Below are positions 1 to 9,557 of a DNA stretch of 64,000 nucleotides, piece by piece. This stretch comes from Multifurca ochricompacta (taxonomy: Eukaryota > Basidiomycota > Agaricomycetes > Russulales > Russulaceae). Below the pieces are notes generated by a model. That model searched no databases. It worked only from the letters and a program-made list of their open reading frames with translations, and was not told where the DNA came from. Numbering within the stretch: position 1 is the first letter of the stretch; every line of letters begins with the position of its first letter. A program made the translations under genes and the position numbers. The stretch lies in contig WTXG01000065.1 in NCBI GenBank assembly GCA_022496185.1, positions 1 through 64,000 on the forward strand, read 5' to 3'.

Positions 1-2291
1 CCTAGGAGTTATCCTAGAGGGAGGAGGTACGGATGGACCCTGTAAAGGTGCAAGGAGTCCGGGAATGGCCAGTGCCTACATGTGTCAAGGACGTACGGTC
101 TTTATCGGTTTCTGTAACTTCTATCGACGCTTCGTTCGGGGATTCTCAGGATCGCCCAACCACTGAACGGATTACTGAAGAAAGACGTCCCTTGGCACTG
201 GACGGAGGAGCATCAAACGGCTTTTGAACAAATTCGCGACATCATCAGCTCAGAACCGGTCCTTTTACAACCAGATCTGCAGAAACCCTTCGAACTTGAA
301 GTTGACGCATCTCACTTCGGAATGGTGTGACTGAATCAACGAGACGCGATGGGACTTCTCCACCCTGTAGCCTTTTATTCAGAAACATTCTCGCCAGCGG
401 AACGAAATTATGACATTTGGGATAGAGAACTATTGGCCATAGTAAAAGCGTTACGACACTGGCGGCCATACTTAGCAGGGACTTCTTACAAGACCATCAT
501 TCATACCGATCACTCCAACCTACTCTATTGGAAGGAACCTCACAAAATAAGCCGACAGGTTGCTCGTGAAGTCCTAGAGCTCGAAGAATACAACTTTGAA
601 CTGAAGCACATTGCTGGAAGTCGTAATGCTCATGCAGATGCCCTATCAAGGCGACCGGATCTGAATAGTGGTGCGGAAGACAACAATGATGTGATGGTAC
701 TCCCAGAGGAAGTTTTCGCGAAGACAGCCATTGTCAGTCTTCACGACATGGATCTATGGGCCCAGGTTTCGCAAAACATGAATCAACAGTTATGCGAAAC
801 ATGGGCGGAGGCACATAACCTGAAGAGGATCGACGGCCTCTGGTGGAAGGACGGGGATCGACTTTTGTCACCGGTGGCGACAACATTAAGAGGGGGGTGA
901 TCCATTTTCACCACGACCTCCCCTCCGCAGGACACCCAGGCATTGCTAACACCTACGCGCTTGCCAAACGAGACTACTGGTGGCCGAACATGAAAAAAAG
1001 ATGTGGAAGAGTATGTGAAGGGATGTGCCGAATGCCAGGCTAATAAAGTGAATACGCACCCACACCCACCGCACCATTCCCAATTATGCCAACGGCTTCA
1101 CAACCATTCCAGACCATCGCCATGGACTTCATCGTTAAACTCCCTAATTCCAGAGGTTTCGACTCGATCCTGACCATCACTGACCATGATTGCTCAAAGG
1201 TGGCGCTGTTCATACCCTGCAATGAGTCCATTACAGCAGAAGGAGTGGCCAAACTCTACCTGGATCATGTCTACAGACACTATGGTCTCCCCGAAAAGAT
1301 TATCTCAGACCGTGACCCACGCTTCACATCCGCATTCGCCAGAGCACTCTGCAAGATGCTGAATATTGCCCAAAACATCTCTACGGCGTACCACCCACAG
1401 ACAGATGGACAATCAGAAAGAACAAATCAGTGGCTCGAGCAGTATCTTTGCTTTTGGTGTAACGGACGTCAGGACGATTGGGCGGATTGGCTTGCAACAG
1501 CAGAATTTGCACACAATTCTTGGCCCAATGGTACTACGAAACATTCCCCATTCTCACTTATCATGGGATGGACACCTTGAGCCACATGGACAGGAAAATC
1601 GGTGAACGTCCCTTCAGCCACGCGGCATATCAGCCAATGGGAAGAGGTCAGGAAATCGGCCAATGAGAACCTGTTGAAGGCGCAAAAGACCCTGACAGAG
1701 AAGCCGACAAGGTTTACGCCTTATCAGACCAATGACTTGGTATGGTTGGAAGGGAAGAACATTCACACGTCACATCCAACAGCCAAGTTGGCGCCCCGAC
1801 GTCACGGACCTTTCAAGATAACAAGGAAGCTGTCAGATGTGTCATACGAACTGAAACTCCCCCCTACATGGCGCATTCATCCGGTCTTCCACGCCAGACT
1901 GCTTACACCATATAAGGAAACGTCCTTGCATGGAGAAAACTTCTCGAGACCCCCACCTGACCTCATCGATGGAGAAGAAGAGTGGGAAGTGGAACGTATT
2001 CTAGATTCCAAGCGACAAGGCCGAGGGCACAAACTATACTACCTAGTCAAGTGGAAGGGATTCCCACCCTCTGACAACTCGTGGGAGCCAGCCGGAGATA
2101 TCTTTGCCCCGGCCCTTATCACGGAGTTCCATACCCGACACCCAAAGCGCCCAAAAACAGTTAAAAGAACAGTCCCAGACTCTCTTGGGTTCCCCAGTAT
2201 ATGCTCCCCCAGCGAATTACTACCACCAAACAATCCATTATGTCTTTCATCGCTGCCTCTGCTGCCATCGATGCCTTTGCCTCCCCCATGA
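1..2291 (+). pseudogene. Ty3/gypsy pol, 3' part (RT end, RNase H, integrase, chromodomain), broken
   Basis: This is the 3' half of a retrotransposon polyprotein that enters from the left window edge. Base 2 onward reads LGVILEGGG, the end of the RT palm. The RT/RNase H connection follows with a frame change. RNase H has VDASHFG near 301 and HTDHSNL near 505. The integrase HHCC finger (GHPG near 925, CxxC near 1022) changes frame. The integrase core shows DFIVKLP, ISDRDPRF and TDGQSERTNQW (1086-1580). A chromodomain (EEEWEVERIL to YLVKWKGFP to NSWEP) lies near 1975-2100. Disabling marks are frameshifts near 33, 100, 840-1000 and 1580-1600, and TGA stops at 328-330 and 1578-1580. The chromodomain places it with the chromovirus-type gypsy elements. 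It is a decayed copy, and the family call is firm. Confidence 0.93.
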
Positions 2292-3433
2292 CCATCATTG
2301 AAAACTTCCCCTCCGCTCACCCCTCCTCTCGCCCCTCTTCCCCTATCGATTACGAAGCTGCTGAAGCCCACGTCAAGAACCAATCTCCCAATCCAAACGA
2401 CAACTTTACTCACTGTGAAGAGCCCCACCCCAACGACCTACTCAACGGAGAAATTGACGACGAAGCCCCCGAGTTCCCCTTCATCCCTAACAACCCCAAC
2501 TCCTCGATGTATTTCCCCTTGGAGATCACCATGGCCGACGGAACCACGGCCATTGCGAAGTACATCTACTACACCAATGGAGGAATGGATGTGGCAGGAT
2601 GTATGAAGAAGGATGGGCCGGTCTACGGGGCTCCTGTGTATCTGGAAGAAAGGTATACAGGTCGCCTTCATCACACACTGACCAATGAACAGTTGGGTCA
2701 CCTCGCTGCGGAGGATTGTTGCGCCTTCGCGATCGATGAAGTAATGAATGACATGAGACTCCCGCGCCTGAAGGCAGAAGTCATGAGGCTAAGGAAGAAC
2801 ATCACATTGCGAAGGATGTTGAACCAACAGTATAAAGAGCACGCGAAAATGATGGCTAGGCTGACGAATGGAATGTTCCAGTTGGAGCAAGAGATTGTTG
2901 AGATCAGGAAGAGGTTGGAGAAAGGGGACGCGTATCAAACGATCGCTGAAAGGTATGCCGATACTTATGCGCGACCCCTCCCCCCTCGAACCTTGGGCGC
3001 GGCCCCGACGCTGCTGCCGAGTCGACTCGAGATGCCACACCTACACAAAAACCCCCACGGAGAGACTTGCTGGCATTGCAACAGCAAGTACCATATCAGT
3101 TGGAACTGTCCGCTCAATCGCAAGTGGTGTCGCCACTGCCGTAGCAATCTCCATTGGAGCCGACACTGCATCTTCCAACGAGTAGGGGTGGCCCCGACGA
3201 TCACCAATCCGTTGGGATGGTGCGGCAAATGTCTCCATCACAACGCTGGGCATAAAGAGATCGACTGCCCTGTCTACGACTTGTGCCGTGCGTGTGGTCA
3301 GCGCGGCCCATATGGGTTCCTCCGTACCCACGCATGCCCGCAGGAGTTGGAGTCGTACAGCATGGATGACCGTAATGTAGCTGACGACTACCTAGAGTTG
3401 GTTCAAGATGATGACGGTACGAGTCGTTTCTAG
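2240..3433 (+). CDS. Extra 3' ORF of the gypsy element with four zinc-finger modules
   Basis: A 397-codon open frame begins at an ATG inside the 3' end of the pol frame, which it overlaps by about 50 nt in another frame. It stops just before the polypurine tract and LTR, so it lies within the element. The N-terminal 100 residues are acidic and proline-rich. The middle (about 170-250) looks coiled-coil. The C-terminal third holds two canonical CX2CX4HX4C knuckles (CWHCNSKYHISWNC and CRHCRSNLHWSRHC), a CX2CX6HX4C variant (CGKCLHHNAGHKEIDC) and a last CX2C..HAC module. Zinc knuckles normally sit in gag, so one this far downstream is odd. The frame is intact although pol upstream is broken. Function is unknown; nucleic-acid binding is inferred from the fingers. 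A host gene captured by the element is the alternative. Confidence 0.75.
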   Translation: MSFIAASAAIDAFASPMTIIENFPSAHPSSRPSSPIDYEAAEAHVKNQSPNPNDNFTHCEEPHPNDLLNGEIDDEAPEFPFIPNNPNSSMYFPLEITMADGTTAIAKYIYYTNGGMDVAGCMKKDGPVYGAPVYLEERYTGRLHHTLTNEQLGHLAAEDCCAFAIDEVMNDMRLPRLKAEVMRLRKNITLRRMLNQQYKEHAKMMARLTNGMFQLEQEIVEIRKRLEKGDAYQTIAERYADTYARPLPPRTLGAAPTLLPSRLEMPHLHKNPHGETCWHCNSKYHISWNCPLNRKWCRHCRSNLHWSRHCIFQRVGVAPTITNPLGWCGKCLHHNAGHKEIDCPVYDLCRACGQRGPYGFLRTHACPQELESYSMDDRNVADDYLELVQDDDGTSRF

Positions 3434-3452
3434 CCGGGACTGCTAGAACCAG

Positions 3453-3463
3453 AAGAGGGGGTG
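3453..3463 (+). other. Polypurine tract of the gypsy element
   Basis: A purine run (AGAAGAGGGGG) directly precedes the TGTTACG start of the LTR. This is the expected plus-strand primer site. Confidence 0.6.
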
Positions 3464-3464
3464 A

Positions 3465-3979
3465 TGTTACGAACCCCATCTCTTCCTGTATTCTTTTCCT
3501 TGCCCAACGATGACCCCTCCCTGCCGCCCACACTTCACTACCAGATCACGTCTCCATCGTGGGATCCGTCACATGCCCTTCATCCATCCCCGTGACTCAC
3601 TTACTTGTTCATGCTTACTCATCTGTTTCCCCACTTATCGCTTATCTCCTTATCATACGACTGGACATTTACTTAATCCCCTATCAGTAGAAGCCAGGCT
3701 TTACGCCCTCCACTTTCAGATATTTGGGCCCACTTGACTCCGTGTTCCTATCTCGTAGACACCCACTGCTTTACGTATATAAGTCCGCTATAGCTACCCA
3801 GTAGACCTTAGACTCGACTTATTGAATACATCAGTGCTAGTCTTCTGGACTTGTCCTTTTGAACCATCTGTCTGTCTCAGGTGCTTCTGGCACCTTCCGC
3901 TCACCATTGTCTTAGAGTACAGCCTCTAGGACTTTGACTCGTCCCACTTTACTCCAAGAGATCTCATTGGTCTCTTATC
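3465..3979 (+). repeat. 3' LTR of the gypsy element, right end unclear
   Basis: It starts TGTTACGAACC right after the polypurine tract. A TATATAAG box lies at 3776-3783, as expected for an LTR promoter. The right boundary cannot be set, because another element begins at 3980 and the partner 5' LTR lies outside the window. Confidence 0.6.
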
Positions 3980-4281
3980 TAGTGTTTAAAAGTCCGGTTG
4001 CCCTAACCGAAAAAGCGACCGGAACCGGACCGGACCCAACCGAATGCAACCGGACCACCGGTTGCGGTTGCCCAGATTCTGTGACTTATCGGTTGCCGGT
4101 TGCATGCTATTACAGAATATTGAAAGACCGATGAAAACCGGTTTAGACCGGTTGCAACCGGTCTATTTCCATATATGGCATAGGACAAAGTCCACAGCCA
4201 TGGGAATACCCAACTCGCGGATCTCAGTCATCCGAAGGAAATTCCCGCGGGCTCCTAAACTGGAAAGAAATGGCCAAAATT

Positions 4282-4354
4282 GGGGATTGAACCCAAGACC
4301 TCCAGTCAGAGCCATCATCTACAGGCACGCGCTCCCACTCCAACCACTGAGCCA
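4282..4354 (-). pseudogene. tRNA-like pol III module, left end
   Basis: On the minus strand TGGCTCAGTGG (A-box type) is followed about 60 nt later by GGTTCAATCCCC (B-box type), and the T-arm TTGGG/CCCAA can still pair. The acceptor stem does not close, so this is a tRNA-derived relic of SINE-head type and not a tRNA gene. It points towards the left end of the composite. Confidence 0.55.
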
Positions 4355-4998
4355 CACAGTCTCACTACTAAAATCACACAATATATTATATATATGGTTA
4401 TCCAGAGTATTATTAGATGTATATCCTAAGTATCATGAACGCGTTTTGTCGACATGATGCGTTTGTGACGCATTTGTGACAATTTATCTGATTTTCCGAC
4501 TACTTAGACTGACTGGTCATTCACTTTTGGAGTGGGTGCACACTTAGATTTCTTGTCTCAATCTCCAGTGGAGATTCACATGGCTAGCTATTAGACTGAG
4601 CATTCTACCTTACTTACAAGACACTAGAGTACATGTATTTAAGCAGGATATATTGAATAGACAGACCTCCAGCAGGGCCTATTGCCACTGCTTCGACTCC
4701 TTGCACGCGTGCCCCTCTTGAACCTTGACCGCGGCTCTTGTAGTTCGCTTTGACACTCTTGAATCAATTTGTTTTTGATAGCCTTGACCTTGAGCCTTGA
4801 TCCCGGCCCTCTGTGGTTCACCTTGATACTGTGACTTGACTGATCCTTGACAGTCTCGACCTTGACCTTGCGCGCGCTCCATAACTTGAGGGACTGCGGC
4901 CTGAACGACCTTGACACAGCAGAAACCTGGGTGTGACATTAGAACAGACTTCTCAGAACTTAGAAACAAAGAACTCACCCGAACCCGCAAGGCGACGA

Positions 4999-5148
4999 CG
5001 ACGCGTCCCATTGCCCGAATCCCTGACCCACGACGTCTTCCGCGCGAGAGCCCACAGACGCCTTCGACGGATGACGCGTCCCATTGCCCGAATCCCTAAC
5101 TAACGATGTCTTCTTCCGCGCGAGAGCCCACAGACGCCTTCGACGGAC
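4999..5148 (+). repeat. Tandem duplication of about 74 bp
   Basis: Two adjacent copies share GACGCGTCCCATTGCCCGAA at their start and CAGACGCCTTCGACGGA at their end, followed by the start of a third. The second copy contains the ATG of the gag-like frame at 5106. Confidence 0.85.
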
Positions 5149-6150
5149 GACGCGTCCCTCGAGTACCAGTCGCCAACCGAAACCTAGAAGACCAATCAGT
5201 AACACAGAGCCTTGAAAGAATCTCACCTGTAAACCGAAACCGCTTTGCACTTCTTGCAAGCGACTCCCTGACTGAGAGCATCCCACACGACGCCGAACCA
5301 CCGAACCCCGACTTCTTACTTGAACCCCAACTGGAAGCAAGACTGCTCCAGGAACCTTCATTGACATCCATCGACACGAGCCTTGCAACTGTGGCGACCT
5401 CCTTCCCATTCGTCCTTCCCATACGACCAGTTGACAACGTGGACCCGGAGCTAAAAGCAAACGCGCGCTGGTTAGAGCTTCGCGAAGAGAACGTACCTTT
5501 CAGAGGATACTGGATCCCCTACTGACACACGCGTCTCGCGGTCGACCTTTACCAAGGGACTTGGTACCAAGTCCATCCCAATAACCTAGGACAAATGAAA
5601 GCTATTAGGATAGCCCCCAACGAAACTGGACTGAACGCACCTGATCCCTCCAGAACCTCACTAACCAAACGAATCCTTCAACCGTTATTTGAAGCACTAC
5701 CAGCAGAGTCGAACCCGGGACCGATGTCGACTACACTCCCTGAACCCTAGCCTAGACAGCAACAACAATCAGTGGATCTAGAGGACCTTAAAGAAGGACC
5801 GACTGAGTTACTCACCACCACACCCAAGGACGGCACAACAGGAGGCCGAATCGAAGGGGATCACCCCCATTCTTTGACTTGACAGAAACCGAGCAGAGGC
5901 AGAGCATTGGTGGACTCAAGTAGAGCTCCACATCTTCCTTAATAACCAAGCAACAATAATAAGAAACAAGATAGCCAGAGTGTCCTATGTGTTGGCCCTA
6001 ATGAGAGGACTAAAGATTAACCGATGGGTGACGGAGCAAACGAGGTGGCTAGCCAATGTAACCCACGCGCCAGAATTCAAGAGCCGCACCCGTGGGAGAC
6101 ATTCCGACAAGCGTTTCAGGTGGCATTTGCCGGAGCAAAAAGTATTACAA
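5106..6150 (+). pseudogene. Ty3/gypsy gag fragment, stop-interrupted and truncated
   Basis: A frame from the ATG at 5106 runs 139 codons to a TGA at 5523, then stays open except for TAG near 5748 and TGA near 5880. After one frame change it reads a typical retrotransposon gag segment (WWTQVELHIFLNN, RVSYVLALMRG, WVTEQT, about 5890-6050), then a shifted TFRQAFQVAFAG. The zinc knuckle, protease and pol are absent. Sequence ends in the minisatellite motif at about 6155. Upstream, 4480-4920 has a possible TATA (GTATTTAAG near 4635) and could be 5' LTR/leader, but no partner LTR confirms this. The fragment lies between the inverted ends of the composite. Confidence 0.7.
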
Positions 6151-6212
6151 CTTGTATTAGATGTATATCCTAAGTATCTAATTAATTGTGAACGCATTTT
6201 TGATCTTCACAA

Positions 6213-6555
6213 TTAATTAGATACTTAGGATATACATCTAAGTGATAAGATCAAAAATGCGTTCATAATTAATTAGATACTTAGGACATACATCTAAGTG
6301 ATAAGATCAAAAATGCGTTCATAATTAATTAGATACTTAGGACATACATCTAAGTGATAAGATCAAAAATGCGTTCACAGTTAATTAGATACTTAGGATA
6401 TACATCTAAGTGATAAGATCAAAAATGCGTTCATAATTAATTAGATACTTAGGACATACATCTAAGTGATAAGATCAAAAATGCGTTCACAGTTAATTAG
6501 ATACTTAGGATATACATCTAAGTGATAAGATCAAAAATGCGTTCACAATTAATTA
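6213..6555 (+). repeat. 56-bp minisatellite, six copies
   Basis: A unit containing TTAGATACTTAGGAYATAC and GATAAGATCAAAAATGCG repeats six times at 56-bp spacing. Two subtypes occur: CATAATT with GGACAT, and CACARTT with GGATAT. A copy in the opposite orientation precedes the array at about 6155-6205, and another lies at 4410-4447, left of the gag fragment. The array is thus seeded by an inverted pair. Confidence 0.9.
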
Positions 6556-6628
6556 GACACAAGTGATAAAATCAACTTTGCATAACCCTATATATAATAT
6601 ATTGTGTGATTTTACTAGTGAGGCTGGG

Positions 6629-6687
6629 TGGCTCAATGGTTAGAGCACCGGACCGAGTGTGTACCTGGAGGTCTTGGGTTCAGTCAC
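6629..6687 (+). pseudogene. tRNA-like pol III module, right end
   Basis: TGGCTCAATGG (A-box type) is followed by GGTTCAGTCAC, a degenerate B box. The surrounding sequence (GTGTGATTTTACTAGTGAGGCTG before, CTGGAGGTCTTGGGTTCA at the B box) matches the left-end module in inverted orientation. It points out of the composite to the right. Confidence 0.5.
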
Positions 6688-6969
6688 AGATATTGCCATT
6701 TATTTTCTGGCATGCTCTTTGATAAATATCATCCTCATTATGATATGATTATTACTACACTACTATAACCCTATTACATAATTTTCATATTGTAGGACCG
6801 GTTCAGACCGGTTGTGGACCGGCAACCGGACCGAAAAAGACCGTTTTTCGGTCTTTAGGCGGTCCGGTCCAGTTATCTGGACATAAGGTGCAACCGGCAA
6901 CCGGTTGCGGTTGCCGGTTGTGTCCCATTATGGTCAAAAAACCGGACTAGACCGGACTTTTAAACACTA

Positions 6970-7690
6970 ATCTGACCAGTCCAGACAACTAGACGACTTT
7001 GGCTTGTACTTGACCCTCTGCCAGTCATGTGACCTCTGGCCATGTGATCCCTGACCATGTGATCCCTGACCATGTGACTTTGGACCATGTGATCCCTGAC
7101 CCTGATCACAGCATCTTCATCTGATCATTTACCCCTTTCTGATCACATGGCCCATCTGGCTTATCATTCGCTTCTCTGATTCCTGTGGGAGTATTCCCAC
7201 ATCCACCCTGACTCCTGTGGGGCCTGTTATCTCCCCATTTACCCCTGACCCTGGTGGGAATCCTCCCACACTGATATGACTCCTGTGGGGCTGTCCCACA
7301 TGATTATGCTTCTGATAAGGCTTATCCTTATCATGGACTATATTTGACATCTTATCTGCTATTGGATGATAAGGACTCTGACCCTGTTCCTGATTAGCTA
7401 CAAACCAGATCCCCATACAGTATATAAGACCCTGTAGACAGTTTGTACAACCCTAGATTTGACCTCTTGTGCCTTCAGCCTAGAGATCTTAGACCCCAAT
7501 ACATCAGAAGCCTTTTCCCCCTCTTTTGCGTCCTTGAGATTCCTGCAGGGACCCCCATTGCCTCTGGCAATGGGTGTGTACCCTTCCCTTTGAACCCCCT
7601 TTGCCATCTCCTAGGGCTCCAGTGTGCTCAGTGCATTTCCGGCACAGCAACTGGGCCCTGTCTCCACTTAACAGCCTTAGGGGATTAGCT
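6970..7690 (+). repeat. LTR-like promoter region with 15-bp direct repeats
   Basis: From 7020 to 7105 the motif GACCATGTGATCCCT recurs several times with variants. Further on there are several TCCTGTGGG/TCCCAC motifs. A TATATAAG box lies at 7421-7428, in a context like the gypsy LTR TATA (ATATAAGnCC, then GTAGAC). No coding potential is seen. It may be a solo LTR, but neither borders nor target duplication could be set. Confidence 0.3.
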
Positions 7691-7732
7691 CCCTTTGGCT
7701 GGCTCATCCCGTCTCCCTCTGTGCTTGATTAT

Positions 7733-7840
7733 AGCACCAAACCTTAACCGATCCCGAAGCTAAACAGTGCCCAGAGTCTAGCCTTATCGTGCTAGGCTCG
7801 TGGCTGAGGTAATGGACCCACGCCGACCCGTGCACGCCAC
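7733..7840 (+). pseudogene. 5S rRNA-derived relic
   Basis: AGCACC, nine nucleotides, then CCGATC, followed by CGAAG.TAA.CAG and a CCCAG/TAG stretch, matches the spacing and core of fungal 5S rRNA, including the internal control region A box. The 5' 25 nt and the 3' half are poorly conserved. It is a relic or a 5S-headed SINE (SINE3 type), not a working gene. Confidence 0.5.
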
Positions 7841-7872
7841 ACAGAACACTCCGCTGAGCGTAACAGCAGCCC

Positions 7873-9258
7873 TACTCATGCTCACCATGTCACTTCCTTC
7901 CATGACAGGATCTTTTCTCTTTATTGAGGGCCAGATGCAGAAAGGTAAATATAAGCTCTTTTTTCCTTCTATCGCTGACAACCTTTTAACTTTGAACTTA
8001 GTCAAGTTGACCATGTGGGTGTCATGAAGAGAGGTGAGGCTCTACTATTTCATCTTTCCAGCAACATTGTCATACTTGTATGCAGTGTGTTTGGTATTCT
8101 CTTACCTGTGAGCAGTTGTTGACTTGTCGCACTTGGTACACCCTTCCTATTTCATTCTTGAGTTGCTCTCTCTTACTCTCATTACCATTTTCCCAGGAAG
8201 ATGGTGTTCTTGATAGTGATGTGCCTGGCCTGGCTCAAAGCTGGAAGCTGGGCCAAGCCAGGCTGTTGTGACGGCCCAGCAAGGGCTTTGGCCCGGCTCA
8301 GAGAAGCTAAAAGCCAAAGCCGCCAGCTCAGGCCGCAGCTTTCAACAGCACATACAAGTGCAATAGCAATTGTCAAAATCAGTAGAAATCTGATCACAAA
8401 GTGGTTGATTTGGGTCACGTGATCATGTTTATTGCGGCATTTCAAACTTTTTCTTCGATATAGCTTTGCAATATGTAACACACTAAGTCAGATTTGGATT
8501 AGCTGAACTATAACTACTGGTTATATGTCATAAAATTCTCTCTGCCAAAAGCCGCGGCTTGGGCCAAGCCGGGCCAGGGCCAAGCTGTCTGTGGCGGCTT
8601 TGGCTCGGCCCAGACTTTAGGAAAGCCGGAGCCGCCTCAGGCCAAGCCAAAGCCGCGGCTTTTGGGCCAAGCTGGGCTGGAACATCACTAGTTCTTGAGC
8701 CCATCCTGATGTTCTCTTTGGGCTATGGTGTGCTGTTCATTCTCTCTGTGCGTGCCCTTTTGTTGCTAGGCCCTTCTACTTTGGTCACTTATATCAGACC
8801 AGGAGCTGTCATCTTTTAAATGCTGTTTGGTGAAACACTTGCGATGGACACAACATTAGTAAGTCTTCTGTGTTCATCTGATCTGCTGGGAGCTAATATC
8901 TTTTTTTTTTCACTTTGGCATTTCCATGACTCTGTGTTTCCACAACTCCCAGGACCCCGGTTGTATATGTCCCCTTTAGTCTAATTTGTATTAGTATAAA
9001 TATTATAATAGATTTATATTTTTAATGTGAAAATCAGAGTAAGAAAAAAAGAAAAGTGAATCCAGAAAAGGTAAGAGAAGTAGCTCTAGATTTGAATGAA
9101 AGGTAAGAGAAGTGGCTCTACTTCTGAAAAGTAGCTCTACATTTGAAAAGTGGCTCTAAGCATCCAGACAAGCCCGCTAGAGCTAACAGAGAATCCAGAT
9201 TGCTGGATTGGCTGGAATGGCTAGCACTAGCCAATCCAGCAAAATGTCATTTTCCTGA
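7873..9258 (+). mobile_element. Non-autonomous Helitron-like element, copy 1
   Basis: The 3' end has the Helitron signature: a perfect 12-bp stem (GCTGGATTGGCT at 9202-9213, AGCCAATCCAGC at 9229-9240), 14 nt, then CTGA (9255-9258) followed by a host T. A second copy in inverted orientation starts at 63036 and shares this end. Homology between the copies begins at 7873; whether that is the true 5' end is unknown. No Rep/helicase frame is present. This copy is interrupted by the MITE at 8214-8690, and its 3' end abuts the ankyrin part of the NLR relic. Confidence 0.65.
8214..8690. mobile_element. hAT-type MITE, copy 1 (477 bp)
   Basis: The ends are TAGTGATGT and ACATCACTA. Subterminal sequence is rich in GGCC and AAGCCGCGGCT motifs. 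The 8-bp target duplication GTTCTTGA is perfect (8206-8213 and 8691-8698). The second Helitron-like copy carries the uninterrupted GTTCTTGA at 63582-63589 (minus strand), which is the empty site. No coding capacity. An 8-bp duplication with TAGTG ends fits the hAT superfamily. Confidence 0.9.
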
Positions 9259-9557
9259 TGAAGTCCAGCCAGCGCTGTCGCAACTGTCCACAGATGCACC
9301 ACTGTTGAGCAATAATCGCACGACATCATCATTTCCGATTTCTGATGCTGACGTCAATGGCGTCGAGCCATTGTTATCCTGGATATTAACATCCGCGCCG
9401 TGGTCAAGCAAGTCCTTCACAACATCAAGATGTCCAGCGCGGGATGTGAACCGTAATGCAGTCTGGCCGTTGTTGTCGTGGATGTCGATGGATGCACCGT
9501 TGTCGAGTAATAGTCGCACGATACCATGGTAACCGTCTACTGATCCAAAGATCAACG
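9259..9557 (-). pseudogene. Ankyrin-repeat 3' fragment of the NLR gene
   Basis: Three ankyrin repeats read on the minus strand (for example IVRLLLDNGASIDIHDNNGQ and VVKDLLDHGADVNIQDNNGS), ending at the Helitron border. This is the continuation of the NLR gene interrupted at 16136 by the Copia element: the 5-bp target duplication CAACG at 9553-9557 is the left one. When one duplication copy and the Copia element are set aside, an ankyrin repeat spans the junction, but a one-base loss in an A-run just upstream shifts the frame. Confidence 0.88.

Larger units (their letters stand above)
3980..6969. mobile_element. 3 kb composite with inverted CCGGTT-rich ends and tRNA-like modules
   Basis: The ends are inverted copies: TAGTGTTTAAAAGTCCGG at 3980-3997 and its reverse complement at 6952-6969. 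Inside each end are about 180 nt dense in CCGGTT/AACCGG motifs, then a less similar stretch, then a tRNA-like A-box/B-box module, then an AT-rich motif (TATATAATATATTGTGTGATTTTA). The two ends are therefore about 400-450 nt degenerate inverted repeats. The centre holds a gypsy gag fragment and a 56-bp array. TAGTG termini with subterminal motif clusters resemble hAT elements, but no clean 8-bp target duplication was found. Alternatively, these are two tRNA-derived SINE-like units facing away from each other. No transposase was found. Confidence 0.6.

Noticed and set aside
2039..3533. Many minus-strand and alternate-frame ORFs over the gypsy 3' ORF
   Set aside because: They mirror the coding bias of the plus-strand zinc-knuckle frame and contain no family motif.
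4282..4354. Functional tRNA gene
   Set aside because: A and B boxes exist, but the acceptor and anticodon stems do not fold.
6213..6555. Regular repeats that could suggest a CRISPR-like array
   Set aside because: Units are contiguous 56-bp copies with no unique spacers, in a eukaryotic transposon context; it is a minisatellite.
3980..6969. 8-bp target duplication around the composite element
   Set aside because: Flanks CTCTTATC and ATCTGACC do not match; only a weak TATCT/AATCT similarity remains if the ends are moved by one base.
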